Positions 28,105 through 37,874 are shown, numbered from the stretch's first letter. The stretch is DNA of 64,000 nucleotides from Klebsiella variicola (GCF_000828055.2 NZ_CP010523.2:2480001-2544000), one strand, 5' to 3'. A program made the numbers and translations. Notes: generated by a model not told the origin, from the sequence alone.

Positions 28105-29604
28105 ATGTCACGGCAATGGATGACGCTGATGGCGATTTTGCTGGTTTATATTCCGGTGGCGATTGACGCCACGGTATTGCATGTGGCCGCGCCGACGCTC
28201 AGCGTCGCGCTGGGTAGCAGCGGCAATGAGCTGCTGTGGATCATTGATATCTACTCATTAGTGATGGCCGGGATGGTACTGCCGATGGGCGCCCTCGGCG
28301 ATAAAATCGGCTTCAAGCGCCTGCTGTTGCTCGGCAGCGCCATTTTTGGCGTCGCCTCGCTGTGCGCCGCGCTGTCGCCGACGGCCCTGACGCTGATTGC
28401 CTCACGCGCTTTGCTGGCGGTGGGGGCGGCGATGATCGTCCCGGCGACGCTGGCCGGGATCCGCAGCACCTTTGCCGAGGCCAGCCAGCGAAATATGGCG
28501 CTGGGTCTGTGGGCGGCGGTGGGCTCCGGCGGCAAGGCTTTTGGCCCGCTGGTGGGCGGCATGCTGCTGGAGCATTTCTACTGGGGGTCGGTATTCCTGA
28601 TCAACGTACCGATCGTGCTGGTGGTTATCGCCGTTAATGCGAAGGTGGTGCCGCGCCAGCCTGCACGCCGCGAACAACCGCTCAATCTGCTGCAGGCGCT
28701 TATTTTGATTGCGTCGATCCTGATGCTGGTGTTTAGCGCGAAATCGGCGCTGAAGGGCCAGCTGGCGCTGTGGCTCACCGCACTGGTGGCGATCGGCGGG
28801 GCGGCGATGCTCACCTGGTTTATCCGCAAGCAGCTGTCGGCGGCCCGCCCGATGGTGGATATGCGGCTCTTCACCCATCGTATTATTTTAAGCGGGGTGA
28901 TGATGGCGATGACGGCCCTGATTACGCTGGTCGGTTTTGAATTGCTGATGGCGCAGGAGCTGCAGTTTGTGCATCAGAAAACGCCGTTCGAGGCGGGGAT
29001 GTTTATGCTGCCGGTGATGGTTGCCAGCGGCTTCAGCGGCCCGATTGCCGGAATGCTGGTGTCGAAACTGGGGCTGCGGCAGGTGGCGACGGGCGGAATG
29101 TTGCTCAGCGCCTTCAGTTTTCTGGGCCTCGCGCTGACCGATTTCAGCACACAACCGTGGCAGGCATGGGGGCTGATGACGCTGCTGGGCTTCAGCGTCG
29201 CCAGCGCGCTGCTGGCCTCCAGCTCCGCGATTATGGCGGCGGCGCCGAAGGAGAAAGCGGCGGCGGCCGGGGCCATCGAAACCATGGCCTATGAGCTGGG
29301 CGCCGGTCTCGGTATTGCGCTGTTCGGGCTGATCCTGACCCGCAGTTACAGCGGCACCATTGTGCTACCGTCCGGGCTGAGTGAGTCCATGGCGCAGCAG
29401 GCGTCGTCGTCAATCGGCGAGGCGGTCAGCCTGACGCAGGCGCTGCCCGCCGGGATGGCTGAGGCGCTAATGGCGGCGGCGAAGGCGGCCTTTACCCAGG
29501 CTCACAGCCTGGTGCTGGCGACGGCGGGGGTACTGCTCCTGCTGCTGGCGGCCGGGATCTGGCGCAGCCTGGCGAGCGTGGCGAAACCGCAGTCAGCGCT
29601 ATAG
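28105..29604 (+). CDS. smvA: MFS efflux pump, DHA2 (14-TM) family, cationic biocide exporter
   Basis: A 499-residue DHA2-type pump. MTLMAILLVYIPVAIDATVLHVAAPTL in TM1 carries the membrane-embedded Asp typical of QacA-like cation exporters; GALGDKIGFKRLLLLG is the loop motif A and SRALLAVGAAMIVPATLA the following helix. Sequence and neighbour (smvR) identify SmvA, which exports methyl viologen, acridines, chlorhexidine and octenidine. GAGG eight nt before the ATG. The stop overlaps the convergent IclR gene's stop by six bases. Confidence 0.87.
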   Translation: MSRQWMTLMAILLVYIPVAIDATVLHVAAPTLSVALGSSGNELLWIIDIYSLVMAGMVLPMGALGDKIGFKRLLLLGSAIFGVASLCAALSPTALTLIASRALLAVGAAMIVPATLAGIRSTFAEASQRNMALGLWAAVGSGGKAFGPLVGGMLLEHFYWGSVFLINVPIVLVVIAVNAKVVPRQPARREQPLNLLQALILIASILMLVFSAKSALKGQLALWLTALVAIGGAAMLTWFIRKQLSAARPMVDMRLFTHRIILSGVMMAMTALITLVGFELLMAQELQFVHQKTPFEAGMFMLPVMVASGFSGPIAGMLVSKLGLRQVATGGMLLSAFSFLGLALTDFSTQPWQAWGLMTLLGFSVASALLASSSAIMAAAPKEKAAAAGAIETMAYELGAGLGIALFGLILTRSYSGTIVLPSGLSESMAQQASSSIGEAVSLTQALPAGMAEALMAAAKAAFTQAHSLVLATAGVLLLLLAAGIWRSLASVAKPQSAL

Positions 29605-30396
29605 CTGTAGCGACAGGTCCATCGCCGCGCGTCGTAGCGGGGCGAGGGCCTTCTCTTTTAACGCCGCGGCGCTGGTCGTCGCGGCGGGAACCCCGACATT
29701 CAGCGCCGCCACCACCTGGCCATGGCGTGACAGCACGGGCACCGCCAGCGAACACAACCCCACCTCAATCTGCCGGTCGGCGAGGGCATAGCCCTGCATG
29801 CGCACCCGGGCGATCTCCGCGCGTAGCCCGGGCATATCGCACAGGGTATGCGGGGTGTAGCGGATTAACGCTGCTCGTGACAGTGTCACTTCAAGCTGTT
29901 CATCCGGCAGTGCGCTCAGCAATACCCGTCCCATAGAGGTCGCCCATGCTGGCAGGCGACTGCCGCGCCCCAGGTCGATGCTCAGTAAATTATTGACTGC
30001 CGCGCGGGCGATATAGAGCACGTTATCGCCATCCAGCGTCGCCGCTGAGCAGGATTCGCCGAGCGCTTTGCCGAGGCTATCCAGCGCCGTCTGCGCCACC
30101 TTGGCCAGCGGCGTACCGGCCAGATAGGCGTGGCCGACGGCCAGCACCCGGGGCAGCAGTTCATAGCTGCGGCCATCCGGACTGTGCACCATGCCCAGCG
30201 CGGCGAGGGTATACAGGCAACGGCGTACCGCCGCGCGGGAGATTTGGGTTTTCTGGCTCAACTGAGAAATGGTCAGCCGCTGGCGCTGGGGAGTAAAAGC
30301 GTTAAGGACCTCCAGCCCGCGGGCCAGAGACAGCATAAAGTTGGGATCGTGCTCGGCCTGCCTGGCGCTCAAGGTGGTGGGGGTATGGTCACGCAT
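29599..30396 (-). CDS. IclR-family regulator (Pca/Cat subfamily)
   Basis: A 265-residue protein. The N-terminal winged HTH (LEVLNAFTPQRQRLTISQLSQKTQISRAAVRRCLYTLAALG) is followed by the IclR effector domain (SCSAATLDGDNVLYIARA, SMGRVLLSALP, GYALADRQIEVGLCSLAVPV). It resembles PcaR/PcaU/PobR/CatR regulators of aromatic catabolism. The ATG at 30396 (GGAGAGGGAATCA upstream) was preferred to an in-frame start at 30495. It is divergent from catBCA with 255 bp between, so it probably controls cat and perhaps ben genes in response to muconate or benzoate. Confidence 0.85.
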   Translation of the reverse strand: MRDHTPTTLSARQAEHDPNFMLSLARGLEVLNAFTPQRQRLTISQLSQKTQISRAAVRRCLYTLAALGMVHSPDGRSYELLPRVLAVGHAYLAGTPLAKVAQTALDSLGKALGESCSAATLDGDNVLYIARAAVNNLLSIDLGRGSRLPAWATSMGRVLLSALPDEQLEVTLSRAALIRYTPHTLCDMPGLRAEIARVRMQGYALADRQIEVGLCSLAVPVLSRHGQVVAALNVGVPAATTSAAALKEKALAPLRRAAMDLSLQL

Positions 30397-30651
30397 TGAT
30401 TCCCTCTCCGTTGCAATGCAAAGCTCACGGGGCATCACTATACCGTGCGCAAACTGCACCGTCCTGAATTGTGCCGGTTTTACCACCGCGATCACATTAT
30501 TAACTGCCTTTTAACAAACGTGCCGATAATCGCACAACATTTCGATTATCGCCGTTGACCAGCCGCCAGGCTGAACCCTATTGTCAATGGCACACACCTC
30601 CCCGTTATGGATGTGGGTACAAAAAGTTATACATCTCATCAGGAACCGAAA

Positions 30652-31770
30652 ATGACCGCCACCGTAGAACGTATTGAGAGCTGGATAGTGGATGTCCCGA
30701 CCATCCGGCCACACAAGTTATCGATGACCACCATGGGCTGCCAGACGCTGGTGATCGTGCGGCTTACCCGCTCCGACGGCATCTGCGGCATCGGCGAAGC
30801 CACCACCATCGGTGGTTTGAGCTATGGCGTCGAGAGCCCGGAGGCTATCTCGTTGGCGATAACCCATTATCTGACGCCGCTGTTGAAAGGGCTGCCGGCC
30901 GATAACCTGAATGCGCTGACGGCGCGTATGAACAGCGCCATTAAAGGCAACACCTTTGCAAAGTCCGCCATTGAAACCGCGCTGCTGGATGCCCAGGGCA
31001 AAGCCTTAGGGCTGCCGGTGTCGGCGCTGCTCGGCGGGGCGCTGCAAACGGCGTTGCCGGTGCTGTGGACCTTAGCCAGCGGCGATACCGCGAAAGATAT
31101 CGCCGAAGGGGAAACACTGTTAGCCGGGCGCCGCCATCAGGCGTTCAAGCTGAAAATTGGCGCGCGGGAATTAGCCACCGACCTGCGTCATACCCGGGCC
31201 ATTGTGGAAGCATTAGGCGATCGCGCCAGCATCCGCGTTGACGTTAACCAGGCCTGGGACGCCGCCACCGGCGCGAAAGGCTGCCGCGAACTGGCGGCGA
31301 TGGGCGTCGATCTTATCGAACAGCCGGTCAGCGCCCACGACAATGCTGCACTGGTGCGCCTGAGCCAGCATATTGAAACCGCGATCCTCGCGGATGAAGC
31401 GGTCGCGACCGCCTACGAGGGTTACCAACTGGCGCAACAGGGATTTACCGGCGCTTATGCCCTGAAAATCGCCAAAGCCGGGGGACCGAACAGCGTGCTG
31501 GCGCTGGCCCGCGTCGCCCAGGCGGCGGGGGTTGGCCTGTATGGCGGCACCATGCTGGAAGGGACCGTCGGTACCGTCGCGTCGCTGCACGCCTGGTCGA
31601 CGCTGCCGCTGCAGTGGGGCACTGAGATGTTCGGCCCGCTGCTCCTCAAAGACGATATTGTCAGCGTGCCACTCACCTTTGCCGATGGTCAGGTAGCGCT
31701 CCCGCAGACGCTAGGGCTCGGCGTGGAGCTGGATGAAGACAAGCTGCGCTTCTATTCCCGTAAAGCATAA
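30652..31770 (+). CDS. catB: muconate cycloisomerase
   Basis: A 372-residue enolase-superfamily enzyme. KLK motif with Lys167/Lys169 (AFKLKIG), metal ligands Asp198 (RVDVNQAWD), Glu223 (LIEQPV) and Asp248 (ILADEAV), and Lys272 (ALKIAKAGG). It converts cis,cis-muconate to muconolactone. It starts at ATG 30652 (AGGAACCGAAA upstream) rather than 30607. First gene of catBCA; 12 bp before catC. Confidence 0.92.
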   Translation: MTATVERIESWIVDVPTIRPHKLSMTTMGCQTLVIVRLTRSDGICGIGEATTIGGLSYGVESPEAISLAITHYLTPLLKGLPADNLNALTARMNSAIKGNTFAKSAIETALLDAQGKALGLPVSALLGGALQTALPVLWTLASGDTAKDIAEGETLLAGRRHQAFKLKIGARELATDLRHTRAIVEALGDRASIRVDVNQAWDAATGAKGCRELAAMGVDLIEQPVSAHDNAALVRLSQHIETAILADEAVATAYEGYQLAQQGFTGAYALKIAKAGGPNSVLALARVAQAAGVGLYGGTMLEGTVGTVASLHAWSTLPLQWGTEMFGPLLLKDDIVSVPLTFADGQVALPQTLGLGVELDEDKLRFYSRKA

Positions 31771-31782
31771 CAGGAGAAAATC

Positions 31783-32073
31783 ATGCTATTTAAAGTGGAG
31801 ATGACCGTTAATATTCCGATCGGGTTTCCTGCCGCCGAAGCGGATGAAATTAAACAACGCGAAAAAGCCTATTCGCAACAATTACAACGTGAAGGCAAGT
31901 GGCGACATATCTGGCGCGTCGCCGGTCTTTACGCCAATGTCAGTATTTTCGATGTAAAAGATGCCGAAGAGTTGCATCAAATTTTAATGGGATTGCCGCT
32001 GTATCCTTTTATGGATATTCGCGTCGAGGCGCTGTGCCGTCATCCCTCATCTGTTCGTGAAGACGATAGCTAA
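31783..32073 (+). CDS. catC: muconolactone delta-isomerase
   Basis: A 96-residue protein: MLFKVEMTVNIPIGFPAAEAD, then LQREGKWRHIWRVAGLYANVSIFDV and LPLYPFMDIRVEALCRHPS, all of family length and signature. It forms a decamer that isomerises muconolactone to beta-ketoadipate enol-lactone. CAGGAG eight nt upstream; between catB and catA in the same operon. Confidence 0.93.
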   Translation: MLFKVEMTVNIPIGFPAAEADEIKQREKAYSQQLQREGKWRHIWRVAGLYANVSIFDVKDAEELHQILMGLPLYPFMDIRVEALCRHPSSVREDDS

Positions 32074-32142
32074 TAATAATAACATCTGACCTCATGCCGG
32101 GAACACCCGGCAAATATCCTACAACGATAAGAGAGAATAATT

Positions 32143-33069
32143 ATGAGTAATGCTTTCGTACAACAAGAAGCCGTGCAGAAATTATTACGTGAAGGCGCGG
32201 GGTTAAATGTCCCTGGCGGTAATGAACGTTTTAAAGCCATTGTCCACCGTTTGCTGGAGAATATCTGTACGCTGATCGATGACTATAACGTCACAGAAGA
32301 AGAGTTCTGGCACGCGGTGAACTATCTGCACGAGCTGGGTGGGCGTCAGGAAGCGGCGCTGCTGGCGGCCGGGCTGGGACTGGAGCATTTCCTCGACCTG
32401 CGTCAGGACGCCATTGATGCGGCGGCGCGGCGGGAAACCGGTACCCCGCGCACCATCGAAGGGCCGCTGTATGTGGCCAATGCGCCGCTGGCCGACAGCC
32501 ACGCCCGGATGGATGATGGCACTGATGCCGGGGAAGTAATGTGGCTGCATGGTCAGGTTAAAGATAATCAGGGCCAGCCGATCGCTAACGCCATTGTTGA
32601 TATCTGGCACGCCAATACCCTCGGTAATTACTCGTTTTTCGATCAAAGTCAGAGCGACTACAACCTCCGTCGCCGGATCCGCACTGGCGCCGATGGCCGC
32701 TACAGCGTGCGCAGCATCATGCCTTCCGGCTATGGCTGCCCGCCGGATGGTCCGACGCAGAAGTTGCTGGATCAGTTAGGCCGCCACGGCAACCGTCCGG
32801 CGCACATTCACTTCTTCGTCTCCGCCCCGGGCCATAAGCATCTGACCAGCCAGATTAACCTCAGCGGCGATAAATATCTGTGGGATGATTTTGCCTTTGC
32901 TACCCGCGACGGTCTGATTGCCGACCCGGTAAAAGTGACCGACCGCGAGACCATCGCGCAGCGCGATCTTGAGGGAGAGCACACCGAGGTCTGTTTTGAT
33001 TTCACCCTGTGTAAAGCCCTGAACGCCGACGAAGAGCACCGCGGCACCCGCCTGCGCGCCAAAGAGTAA
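32143..33069 (+). CDS. catA: catechol 1,2-dioxygenase
   Basis: A 308-residue intradiol dioxygenase. Fe(III) ligands are visible: Tyr163 (NTLGNYSFFD), Tyr197 (MPSGYGCPPDG), His221 and His223 (RPAHIHFF). An N-terminal helical linker domain (residues 1-100) mediates dimerisation. It opens catechol to cis,cis-muconate using O2. It is separated by 69 bp from catC and by 109 bp from benA, so benA may have a second promoter. Confidence 0.94.
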   Translation: MSNAFVQQEAVQKLLREGAGLNVPGGNERFKAIVHRLLENICTLIDDYNVTEEEFWHAVNYLHELGGRQEAALLAAGLGLEHFLDLRQDAIDAAARRETGTPRTIEGPLYVANAPLADSHARMDDGTDAGEVMWLHGQVKDNQGQPIANAIVDIWHANTLGNYSFFDQSQSDYNLRRRIRTGADGRYSVRSIMPSGYGCPPDGPTQKLLDQLGRHGNRPAHIHFFVSAPGHKHLTSQINLSGDKYLWDDFAFATRDGLIADPVKVTDRETIAQRDLEGEHTEVCFDFTLCKALNADEEHRGTRLRAKE

Positions 33070-33178
33070 CCGGCATTATCGGCCCCGGGCACGCCGCTGC
33101 CCGGGCCAGACATTGCACCCGAAAACGACAAATTCACCCTGTTTCTTTCATCCTGAATCCTGCAGGAGGAGTTAACTC

Positions 33179-34561
33179 ATGCAAAAAACGCTCTCAGCGC
33201 TTAAAGACAAAATTAACAACGCGTTAATTGTCGACCGTGAAAATCATATTTACCGTTGCCACCGCTCTATATTTACCGACCAGCAGTTATTTGATTTTGA
33301 AATGAAACATATCTTCGAAGGAAATTGGGTTTTTCTCGCCCATGAAAGCCAGATTGCCGAGCCGGGAGATTATTATACTCTGACGCTGGGACGGCAGCCG
33401 GTTATTATCACTCGTGATAAAAAGAATGAATTGCATGCGTTAATTAATAGCTGTGCCCACCGCGGGGCCATGTTATGCCGACGCAAAACCGGAAATAAAA
33501 ACTCATTTACCTGTCCGTTCCATGGCTGGACCTTCAGCAATAACGGCAAATTATTAAAAGCCAAAGATGAGAGCACCGGCGCCTATCCTGACACCTTCAA
33601 ACAGGAAGGATCTCACGATCTGCAAAAACTGCCGCGTTTTCAGTCTTACCGCGGTTTCTTATTCGGTAGCCTCAATGCGGACGTGCAGTCGCTGGAGGCC
33701 TATCTCGGCGAAACCCGCAAAATCATCGATCTGATCGTCGATCAGGCGCCGGAAGGACTGGAAGTGCTGAAGGGCTCGTCGAGCTATGTATACGAAGGCA
33801 ACTGGAAGCTGGGCGCGGAGAACGGCGCCGATGGCTATCACGTCAGCGTGGTCCACTGGAACTACGCCTCAACCATGTCACGCCGCAACTATGAAGCGGA
33901 AGGGACGCATGCGGTTGACGCCAACGGCTGGTCAAAGAGCGTCGGCGGCGGCTACGGTTTTGACAACGGCCACATGTTGCTGTGGACCCGGGCGCTGAAC
34001 CCGGAAGTGCGCCCGGTGTATGCCCACCGCGAGCGTCTACAGGCGGAATTTGGCGAACGACGCGCCGACCAGATGGTCAACGAAACCCGCAACCTGTGCC
34101 TGTACCCCAACGTCTACCTGATGGATCAGTTTTCTACCCAGATCCGCGTGATCCGTCCGATTGCGGTCGATAAAACCGAAGTCACCATTTGGTGTTTTGC
34201 GCCAAAAGGTGAATCAGACCAGGCGCGGGCGCTACGCATCCGCCAGTATGAAGATTTCTTTAACGTTAGCGGGATGGGGACGCCGGACGATCTGGAAGAG
34301 TTCAGCGCCTGTCAGCGCGGCTATCTCGGCGAAAATCTGCCATGGAGCGATCTGAGCCGCGGCGCGCTGCGCTGGGTCGACGGCCCGGATGAGCACGCCA
34401 AACATGCCGGTTTCACGCCACGACTCAGCGGGGTGAAATCGGAAGATGAAGCGCTGTACATCGCCCATCACCATCACTGGCAAACGGTCATGCTGGCGGC
34501 GCTGGAACAGGAACAGCAGCGTTACGACCAGTCGATTACCCAGCGCGTGGAGGTGGCCTGA
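33179..34561 (+). CDS. benA: benzoate 1,2-dioxygenase, large (alpha) subunit
   Basis: A 460-residue Rieske oxygenase. [2Fe-2S] ligands Cys92/His94 (SCAHRGAML) and Cys112/His115 (TCPFHGWTF); the mononuclear iron site in NGADGYHVSVVH. Length and N-terminal RCHRSIFTDQQLFDFEMKHIF match BenA. With BenB it dihydroxylates benzoate to the cis-1,2-dihydrodiol. SD GGAGGAG is strong. Its TGA shares one base with the benB ATG. Confidence 0.92.
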   Translation: MQKTLSALKDKINNALIVDRENHIYRCHRSIFTDQQLFDFEMKHIFEGNWVFLAHESQIAEPGDYYTLTLGRQPVIITRDKKNELHALINSCAHRGAMLCRRKTGNKNSFTCPFHGWTFSNNGKLLKAKDESTGAYPDTFKQEGSHDLQKLPRFQSYRGFLFGSLNADVQSLEAYLGETRKIIDLIVDQAPEGLEVLKGSSSYVYEGNWKLGAENGADGYHVSVVHWNYASTMSRRNYEAEGTHAVDANGWSKSVGGGYGFDNGHMLLWTRALNPEVRPVYAHRERLQAEFGERRADQMVNETRNLCLYPNVYLMDQFSTQIRVIRPIAVDKTEVTIWCFAPKGESDQARALRIRQYEDFFNVSGMGTPDDLEEFSACQRGYLGENLPWSDLSRGALRWVDGPDEHAKHAGFTPRLSGVKSEDEALYIAHHHHWQTVMLAALEQEQQRYDQSITQRVEVA

Positions 34562-35046
34562 TGTTGAATCTCGAACACGTTCGCCAGTTTCTCTATTACG
34601 AAGCCCGCCTGTTGGATGATCGTCAGTGGGACGAATGGCTGAGCTGTTACAGCCCGCAGGTGGTCTACTGGATGCCGGCGTGGGGCGACGATGACCAGCT
34701 GACGCGCGACCCGCAAAAAGAGATTTCCCTTATCTATTATCCCAACCGTGAAGGCCTGGAAGATCGCGTCTATCGCATTAAAACCGAACGTTCCGGCGCC
34801 AGTACGCCGGAGCCGCGCACCACCCACATCATCAGCAATGTTGAGCTGATGGGCGACAGCGACGAGGGGCTGGAGGTGCGCTACAACTGGGTTACCTGGA
34901 GCCATCGCTATCAACACACGGATGCCTATTTCGGCTCTACCTGCTGCACGCTAATTGAGCAGGACGGCAGACCGCAGATCGTGCGCAAAACCGTGCGCCT
35001 GAATAACGATTATATCCGTCAGGTGATTGACGTTTACCACATTTAA
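34561..35046 (+). CDS. benB: benzoate 1,2-dioxygenase, small (beta) subunit
   Basis: A 161-residue ring-hydroxylating dioxygenase beta subunit: VRQFLYYEARLLDDRQWDEWL, YWMPAW, EISLIYYPNREGLEDRVYRI and C-terminal RKTVRLNNDYIRQVIDVYHI. It is structural, forming the alpha3beta3 complex with BenA. Coupled to benA by a one-base overlap. Confidence 0.92.
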   Translation: MLNLEHVRQFLYYEARLLDDRQWDEWLSCYSPQVVYWMPAWGDDDQLTRDPQKEISLIYYPNREGLEDRVYRIKTERSGASTPEPRTTHIISNVELMGDSDEGLEVRYNWVTWSHRYQHTDAYFGSTCCTLIEQDGRPQIVRKTVRLNNDYIRQVIDVYHI

Positions 35047-35055
35047 GAGGCGCTT

Positions 35056-36072
35056 ATGACCTTCAATATTGCTCTTAATTTTGAGGACGGCATTACCCGC
35101 TTTATTCAATGCCATGCCGGGGAGAAGGTGCTGGATGCCGCCTATCGCCAGAAGGTGAATCTGCCGATGGACTGCTCGGACGGTGTTTGCGGCACCTGCA
35201 AATGCCACTGCGCCAGCGGTGAATACGATCTGGGGGAGGATTATCTCGACGAGGCGTTAAGCGACGACGAAGCGCAGGCCCGCCAGGTGCTGACCTGCCA
35301 GATGGTCCCGACCAGCGACTGTGTGATCGATGTGCCGGTGGCCGCCGCCCAGTGCAAAACCGCGCTGACCAACACCGGGGCGGAGGTGCGGCAGGTGAAT
35401 TGTCTGTCCGATACCGCCATCGAACTGGTGGTCGCCCTTGATGAGCCGCTGGCTTTTCTGCCGGGGCAATATATCAACATTCAGGTACCGGGCACGCCTC
35501 ATGTCCGCGCCTACTCATTCAGCTCGCTGCCGGGTTCTCTCGAAGGGCGCTTTCTGATCCGTAACGTGCCTGGCGGCATGATGAGCCAGTGGTTAACCCA
35601 GCAGGCGCGACCCGGCGATCGCTTGACCCTCAGCGGCCCCATGGGCAGCTTCTATTTGCGCAGCGGCGAACGCCCGCTGCTGATGCTGGCGGGTGGCACA
35701 GGGCTGGCGCCGCTGCTCTCCATGTTACACACCCTGCAAACACAAGGTAGCCAGCGTCCGGTAACGCTTTTGTACGGGGTGACCCGCGATTGTGATCTGG
35801 TGAAAACCGACGCGCTGAATGCGTTTAATCAACAACTGACGGGATATCGCTGGCTGCCGGTGGTGGCGGATGAAAACAGTACCTGCCCGCAGCGCGGCTT
35901 TGTCACCGACCATCTGGATGACGCCATGCTGAATAACGGCGACGTTGACATCTATCTTTGCGGACCGCCGCCGATGGTGAACGCGGTTGCCACGGCGCTG
36001 CGCGACAGAGGAATTTCCCCGGCAGGGTTCTGGTATGAGAAATTTATCGCCAGCCAGAGCGCGGCGGCATAA
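35056..36072 (+). CDS. benC: benzoate 1,2-dioxygenase electron transfer component
   Basis: A 338-residue reductase. An N-terminal plant-type ferredoxin ([2Fe-2S] ligands Cys40, Cys45, Cys48, Cys81: DCSDGVCGTCKC...LTCQ) is fused to an FAD domain (RAYSFSSLPG) and NADH domain (LMLAGGTGLAPLLSML). It passes electrons from NADH to BenAB. The stop lies within the SD of benD. Confidence 0.92.
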   Translation: MTFNIALNFEDGITRFIQCHAGEKVLDAAYRQKVNLPMDCSDGVCGTCKCHCASGEYDLGEDYLDEALSDDEAQARQVLTCQMVPTSDCVIDVPVAAAQCKTALTNTGAEVRQVNCLSDTAIELVVALDEPLAFLPGQYINIQVPGTPHVRAYSFSSLPGSLEGRFLIRNVPGGMMSQWLTQQARPGDRLTLSGPMGSFYLRSGERPLLMLAGGTGLAPLLSMLHTLQTQGSQRPVTLLYGVTRDCDLVKTDALNAFNQQLTGYRWLPVVADENSTCPQRGFVTDHLDDAMLNNGDVDIYLCGPPPMVNAVATALRDRGISPAGFWYEKFIASQSAAA

Positions 36073-36081
36073 GGAGGCATG

Positions 36082-36855
36082 ATGCGTTTTACCGATAAAG
36101 TCGTCGCTATCACCGGCGCGGCGCAGGGGATTGGCAGGCGGACCGCGGAGCAGGCGGCAACTGAAGGCGCCGCCCTGTTGCTGATTGACCGCTCGCCTTA
36201 CGTACACGAACTGGCTGCCGTACTAGCCCAGGCCGGAAGTCAGGTGCTGGCGCTGGAGGCTGACCTTGAGCAGTGGCAGAGTACTGAACAGGCGTTTGCC
36301 GCCGGGGTAGCGCATTTTGGCCGCCTCGATGTGTTAATCAATAACGTCGGGGGAACTATCTGGGCGCGACCTTTCGCCGAGTATCAGCCAGAACAAATTG
36401 AGAAAGAGATCCGCCGCTCGCTGTTTCCTACCCTGTGGGGCTGCCGCGCGGCGCTCCCCTGGATGCTGAAGCAGGGGAAAGGCAGCATCGTCAATATCTC
36501 GTCGGTGGCGACGGCGGGGGTGAACCGGGTGCCTTACTCGGCGGCGAAAGGCGGCGTTAACGCGCTAACCCGGTCGATTGCCATGGAGTATAGCGGCAGC
36601 GGCATTCGGATTAACGCCGTCGCGCCTGGCGGGACGGAGGCGCCGCCGCGCCTGACGCCGCGCAACGATGAGCAGCCGAGCGAGCAGGAAAAGGCGTGGT
36701 ATCAGCAGGTGGTCGATCAGACGGTGGCGAGCAGTCTGATGCGCCGGTACGGCACGCTGGCGGAACAGGCGAACGCGATCCTTTTTCTCGCCAGCGATGA
36801 AGCCAGCTATATCACCGGCGTGACGCTACCGGTGGCGGGCGGCGATCTCGGCTAG
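36082..36855 (+). CDS. benD: benzoate cis-dihydrodiol dehydrogenase
   Basis: A 257-residue short-chain dehydrogenase: cofactor loop TGAAQGIG, NNVGG, catalytic Tyr-Lys in PYSAAKGG with the upstream ISSVAT serine. It oxidises 1,6-dihydroxycyclohexa-2,4-diene-1-carboxylate to catechol plus CO2. The ATG at 36082 has better SD spacing (AAGGAGG ends 36077) than the one at 36079. Last gene of benABCD; it converges with yddG, the two stops overlapping by 4 nt. Confidence 0.9.
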   Translation: MRFTDKVVAITGAAQGIGRRTAEQAATEGAALLLIDRSPYVHELAAVLAQAGSQVLALEADLEQWQSTEQAFAAGVAHFGRLDVLINNVGGTIWARPFAEYQPEQIEKEIRRSLFPTLWGCRAALPWMLKQGKGSIVNISSVATAGVNRVPYSAAKGGVNALTRSIAMEYSGSGIRINAVAPGGTEAPPRLTPRNDEQPSEQEKAWYQQVVDQTVASSLMRRYGTLAEQANAILFLASDEASYITGVTLPVAGGDLG

Positions 36856-37730
36856 CGGCGGGTGGCATACCAGCAGAGCAGGGAGCCGAGACACACCATC
36901 CCGGCCCCCTGCCAGAAAGACCACGACAGCGCGGCGCTGAGCAATACTGCCGCCAGCGCGGAAGAGAGTACCGGCGTGAAGTACGAGGCCGCCGCCAGCA
37001 GGCTGACGTTGCCGTGCAGGATGCCGACGTTCCACGCCGCGTAAGCCAGCCCCAGCGCCACAGAGACCGTCATCAGCTTAATGACTACCGGCCAGCTAAA
37101 GAGCATCGGCGGCTGGTCGCTGGCGAGAAATTTCAGCCATAGCGTCAGGGCGGTTAACAGGACAAAGAGGGTAATGCCATTTTTACCTTTGGCGTACTTC
37201 GCGGTCACCGTGCAGTACGCCGCCCAGATAAACGCCCCGACAAATGCCAGAATGTAGCTCAGCGGGCTGGACACCACGTTATTGATGATTTCCTCGGGAT
37301 TGAGCCCGTGCTCGCCGCCAAGTACCCAGCTCACGCCGAACAGCGCCAGCAATAAGCCGGGGATCACCAGCCAGCTGCTTTTCTGGCCATTAAAGAGAAT
37401 GGCGAACAAAATCGTCAGGCTGGGCCACAGGTAATTGACCATCCCCACTTCAATGGCCTGCTGGCGAGTGGCGGCGAACCCCAGCGACAGGGCGAGGCAG
37501 ATTTCATAGCTGACAAACAGCACGCTGCCGGCCAGCAGATAGCGGCGCGGGATCTGGCGCAGGTTGGGAAAGCCAACGGTAAAAATGAGCAGCAGGCCGC
37601 TGAGGCTATAAATCATCGCCGCGCCGCCAACCGGGCCTAACCCTTCGCTGACGCCGCGAATCAATCCGACCATCGTGCTCCATAATATAATGGCGGCGAA
37701 GCCGATTGATGTCGCTCTCTTTTTTTGCAT
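36852..37730 (-). CDS. yddG: aromatic amino acid exporter, DMT superfamily
   Basis: A 292-residue, 10-TM drug/metabolite transporter matching E. coli YddG (293 residues), an exporter of Phe/Tyr/Trp. GFAAIILWSTMVGLIRGVSEGLGPVGGA opens it and two EamA-like halves follow. ATG 37730 chosen over an in-frame start at 37832. As in E. coli it is divergent from fdnG. The small overlap with benD shows where the ben-cat block joins the conserved core. Confidence 0.88.
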   Translation of the reverse strand: MQKKRATSIGFAAIILWSTMVGLIRGVSEGLGPVGGAAMIYSLSGLLLIFTVGFPNLRQIPRRYLLAGSVLFVSYEICLALSLGFAATRQQAIEVGMVNYLWPSLTILFAILFNGQKSSWLVIPGLLLALFGVSWVLGGEHGLNPEEIINNVVSSPLSYILAFVGAFIWAAYCTVTAKYAKGKNGITLFVLLTALTLWLKFLASDQPPMLFSWPVVIKLMTVSVALGLAYAAWNVGILHGNVSLLAAASYFTPVLSSALAAVLLSAALSWSFWQGAGMVCLGSLLCWYATRR

Positions 37731-37874
37731 ATTTAACCTGATAGTGACGCAAACGCAGCCGGAATTTATAACATCTTTTGCCGGTCGATGGTCGATATTT
37801 CCCGCCGGCGTTAACTCTTTGGTATTAGTCAAACTCGTCGCCGCTGACTATTAAGGGGGCGAGCGTTTTCGACC

